Positions 63,791 through 64,000 of a stretch of DNA of 64,000 nucleotides are shown here, in pieces (position 1 is the first letter of the stretch; each line of letters starts with the position of its first letter). Source of the DNA: Pseudomonadota bacterium (GTDB lineage Bacteria; Desulfobacterota; Desulfobulbia; Desulfobulbales; Desulfocapsaceae); contig JAHJNL010000037.1 in the NCBI GenBank assembly GCA_018820855.1, positions 1 through 64,000 of the forward strand, given 5' to 3'. A program made the position numbers and the translations under genes. The notes under the pieces were generated by a model. It saw only the letters and a program-made list of their open reading frames with translations. It was not told the DNA's origin and made no database searches.

Positions 63791-64000
63791 GCTCGGCAGG
63801 TTGCTGTATTCATCGTTGATAATTTTCCTCCAGAAGGAATCTTCTATGCTCTCTGGAACCAGGAAACTCTGGATCGAAGAAGCAACGTAATCACCAGCGA
63901 CGCTTGGTTTCGCAGGGTATTTATTATATCTTGACGAAGAAACGATTACACCGCCAAGTGGAGGCGGAGGAGGAAGTAAGGACAAAAGCAGCATGACCAG
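63791..64000 (+). pseudogene. Frameshifted remnant of a third paralogue of the large exported proteins
   Basis: Reading ARQVAVFIVDNFPPEG-IFYALWNQE ... AWFRRVF in one frame and, after a +1 shift near 63,925-63,930, YLDEETITPPSGGGGG-SKDK in the next, gives an end that resembles the C-terminus of the gene at 60535 (SPGGKFFWAVWEQ ... LRRLMFLDDEIEDTE) and of 55889 (DGSRFYATWLDDG ... FRRVM). It has lost the bulk of the gene and runs off the window at 64,000. The match is short, so moderate confidence. Confidence 0.5.

Overview
The window looks like a chromosomal segment of a mesophilic anaerobe of the Desulfobacterota, most likely a Desulfobulbales-type sulfur or sulfate metaboliser. The basis is moderate G+C, an unusual density of two-component, PocR/PAS and sigma-54 regulators, a TSUP permease operon of a kind I recall from sulfate reducers, and a radical-SAM-rich fatty-acid/polyketide cluster of the ladderane-like type that I recall from Desulfotalea. 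No rRNA, tRNA, CRISPR array or intact mobile element was seen, and the organism assignment is inference.

Bases 1-10,434 (+) hold a compact, translationally coupled biosynthetic operon that enters from the left edge. It encodes two acyl carrier proteins (one cut by the edge), a ketosynthase fused to a dead ketosynthase, two further complete ketosynthases, a FabZ-like and a PKS-type dehydratase, a hotdog thioesterase, one B12-type and two Cys-rich radical SAM enzymes. Together they would build an ACP-bound, highly dehydrated acyl chain, remodel it by radical chemistry and release it. A small YjfB-like gene, a REP-like repeat pair and a secreted, circularly permuted alkaline phosphatase follow.

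Bases 13.9-29.6 kb (-) are a sensory island. A unit of PocR-PAS hybrid kinase, small receiver-like protein and chemoreceptor is present twice. One copy carries an added sigma-54 response regulator and continues into a CheA without its phosphotransfer domain plus CheW. The intergenic DNA before both small genes carries a conserved hairpin with a compensatory base change.

Bases 29.7-41.0 kb form a second circuit. A sigma-54 promoter (37,915-37,930) fires leftward through response regulator, TSUP permease, membrane protein, PEP/pyruvate-binding protein, second response regulator, HTH protein and kinase. A divergent PAS kinase and NtrC-type activator (38,325-40,976) probably control it through a 22-bp palindrome at 38,040-38,061.

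Bases 41.3-50.9 kb carry envelope and motility functions: a membrane protein, a family-25 glycosyltransferase, an RND/MMPL exporter fused to a methyltransferase, a NodB deacetylase, a FliK-like protein, a K+ channel with two RCK units and a PilZ protein. Bases 50.9-64 kb contain a hybrid kinase, a PAS-LuxR regulator coupled to a 50-residue ORF, a set of repeated half-sites, and two very large exported beta-propeller-like proteins. The first of these has two CXXCH haem motifs. A frameshifted remnant of a probable third copy ends the window. This last block is clearly richer in G+C and mosaic, suggesting transfer or recombination.
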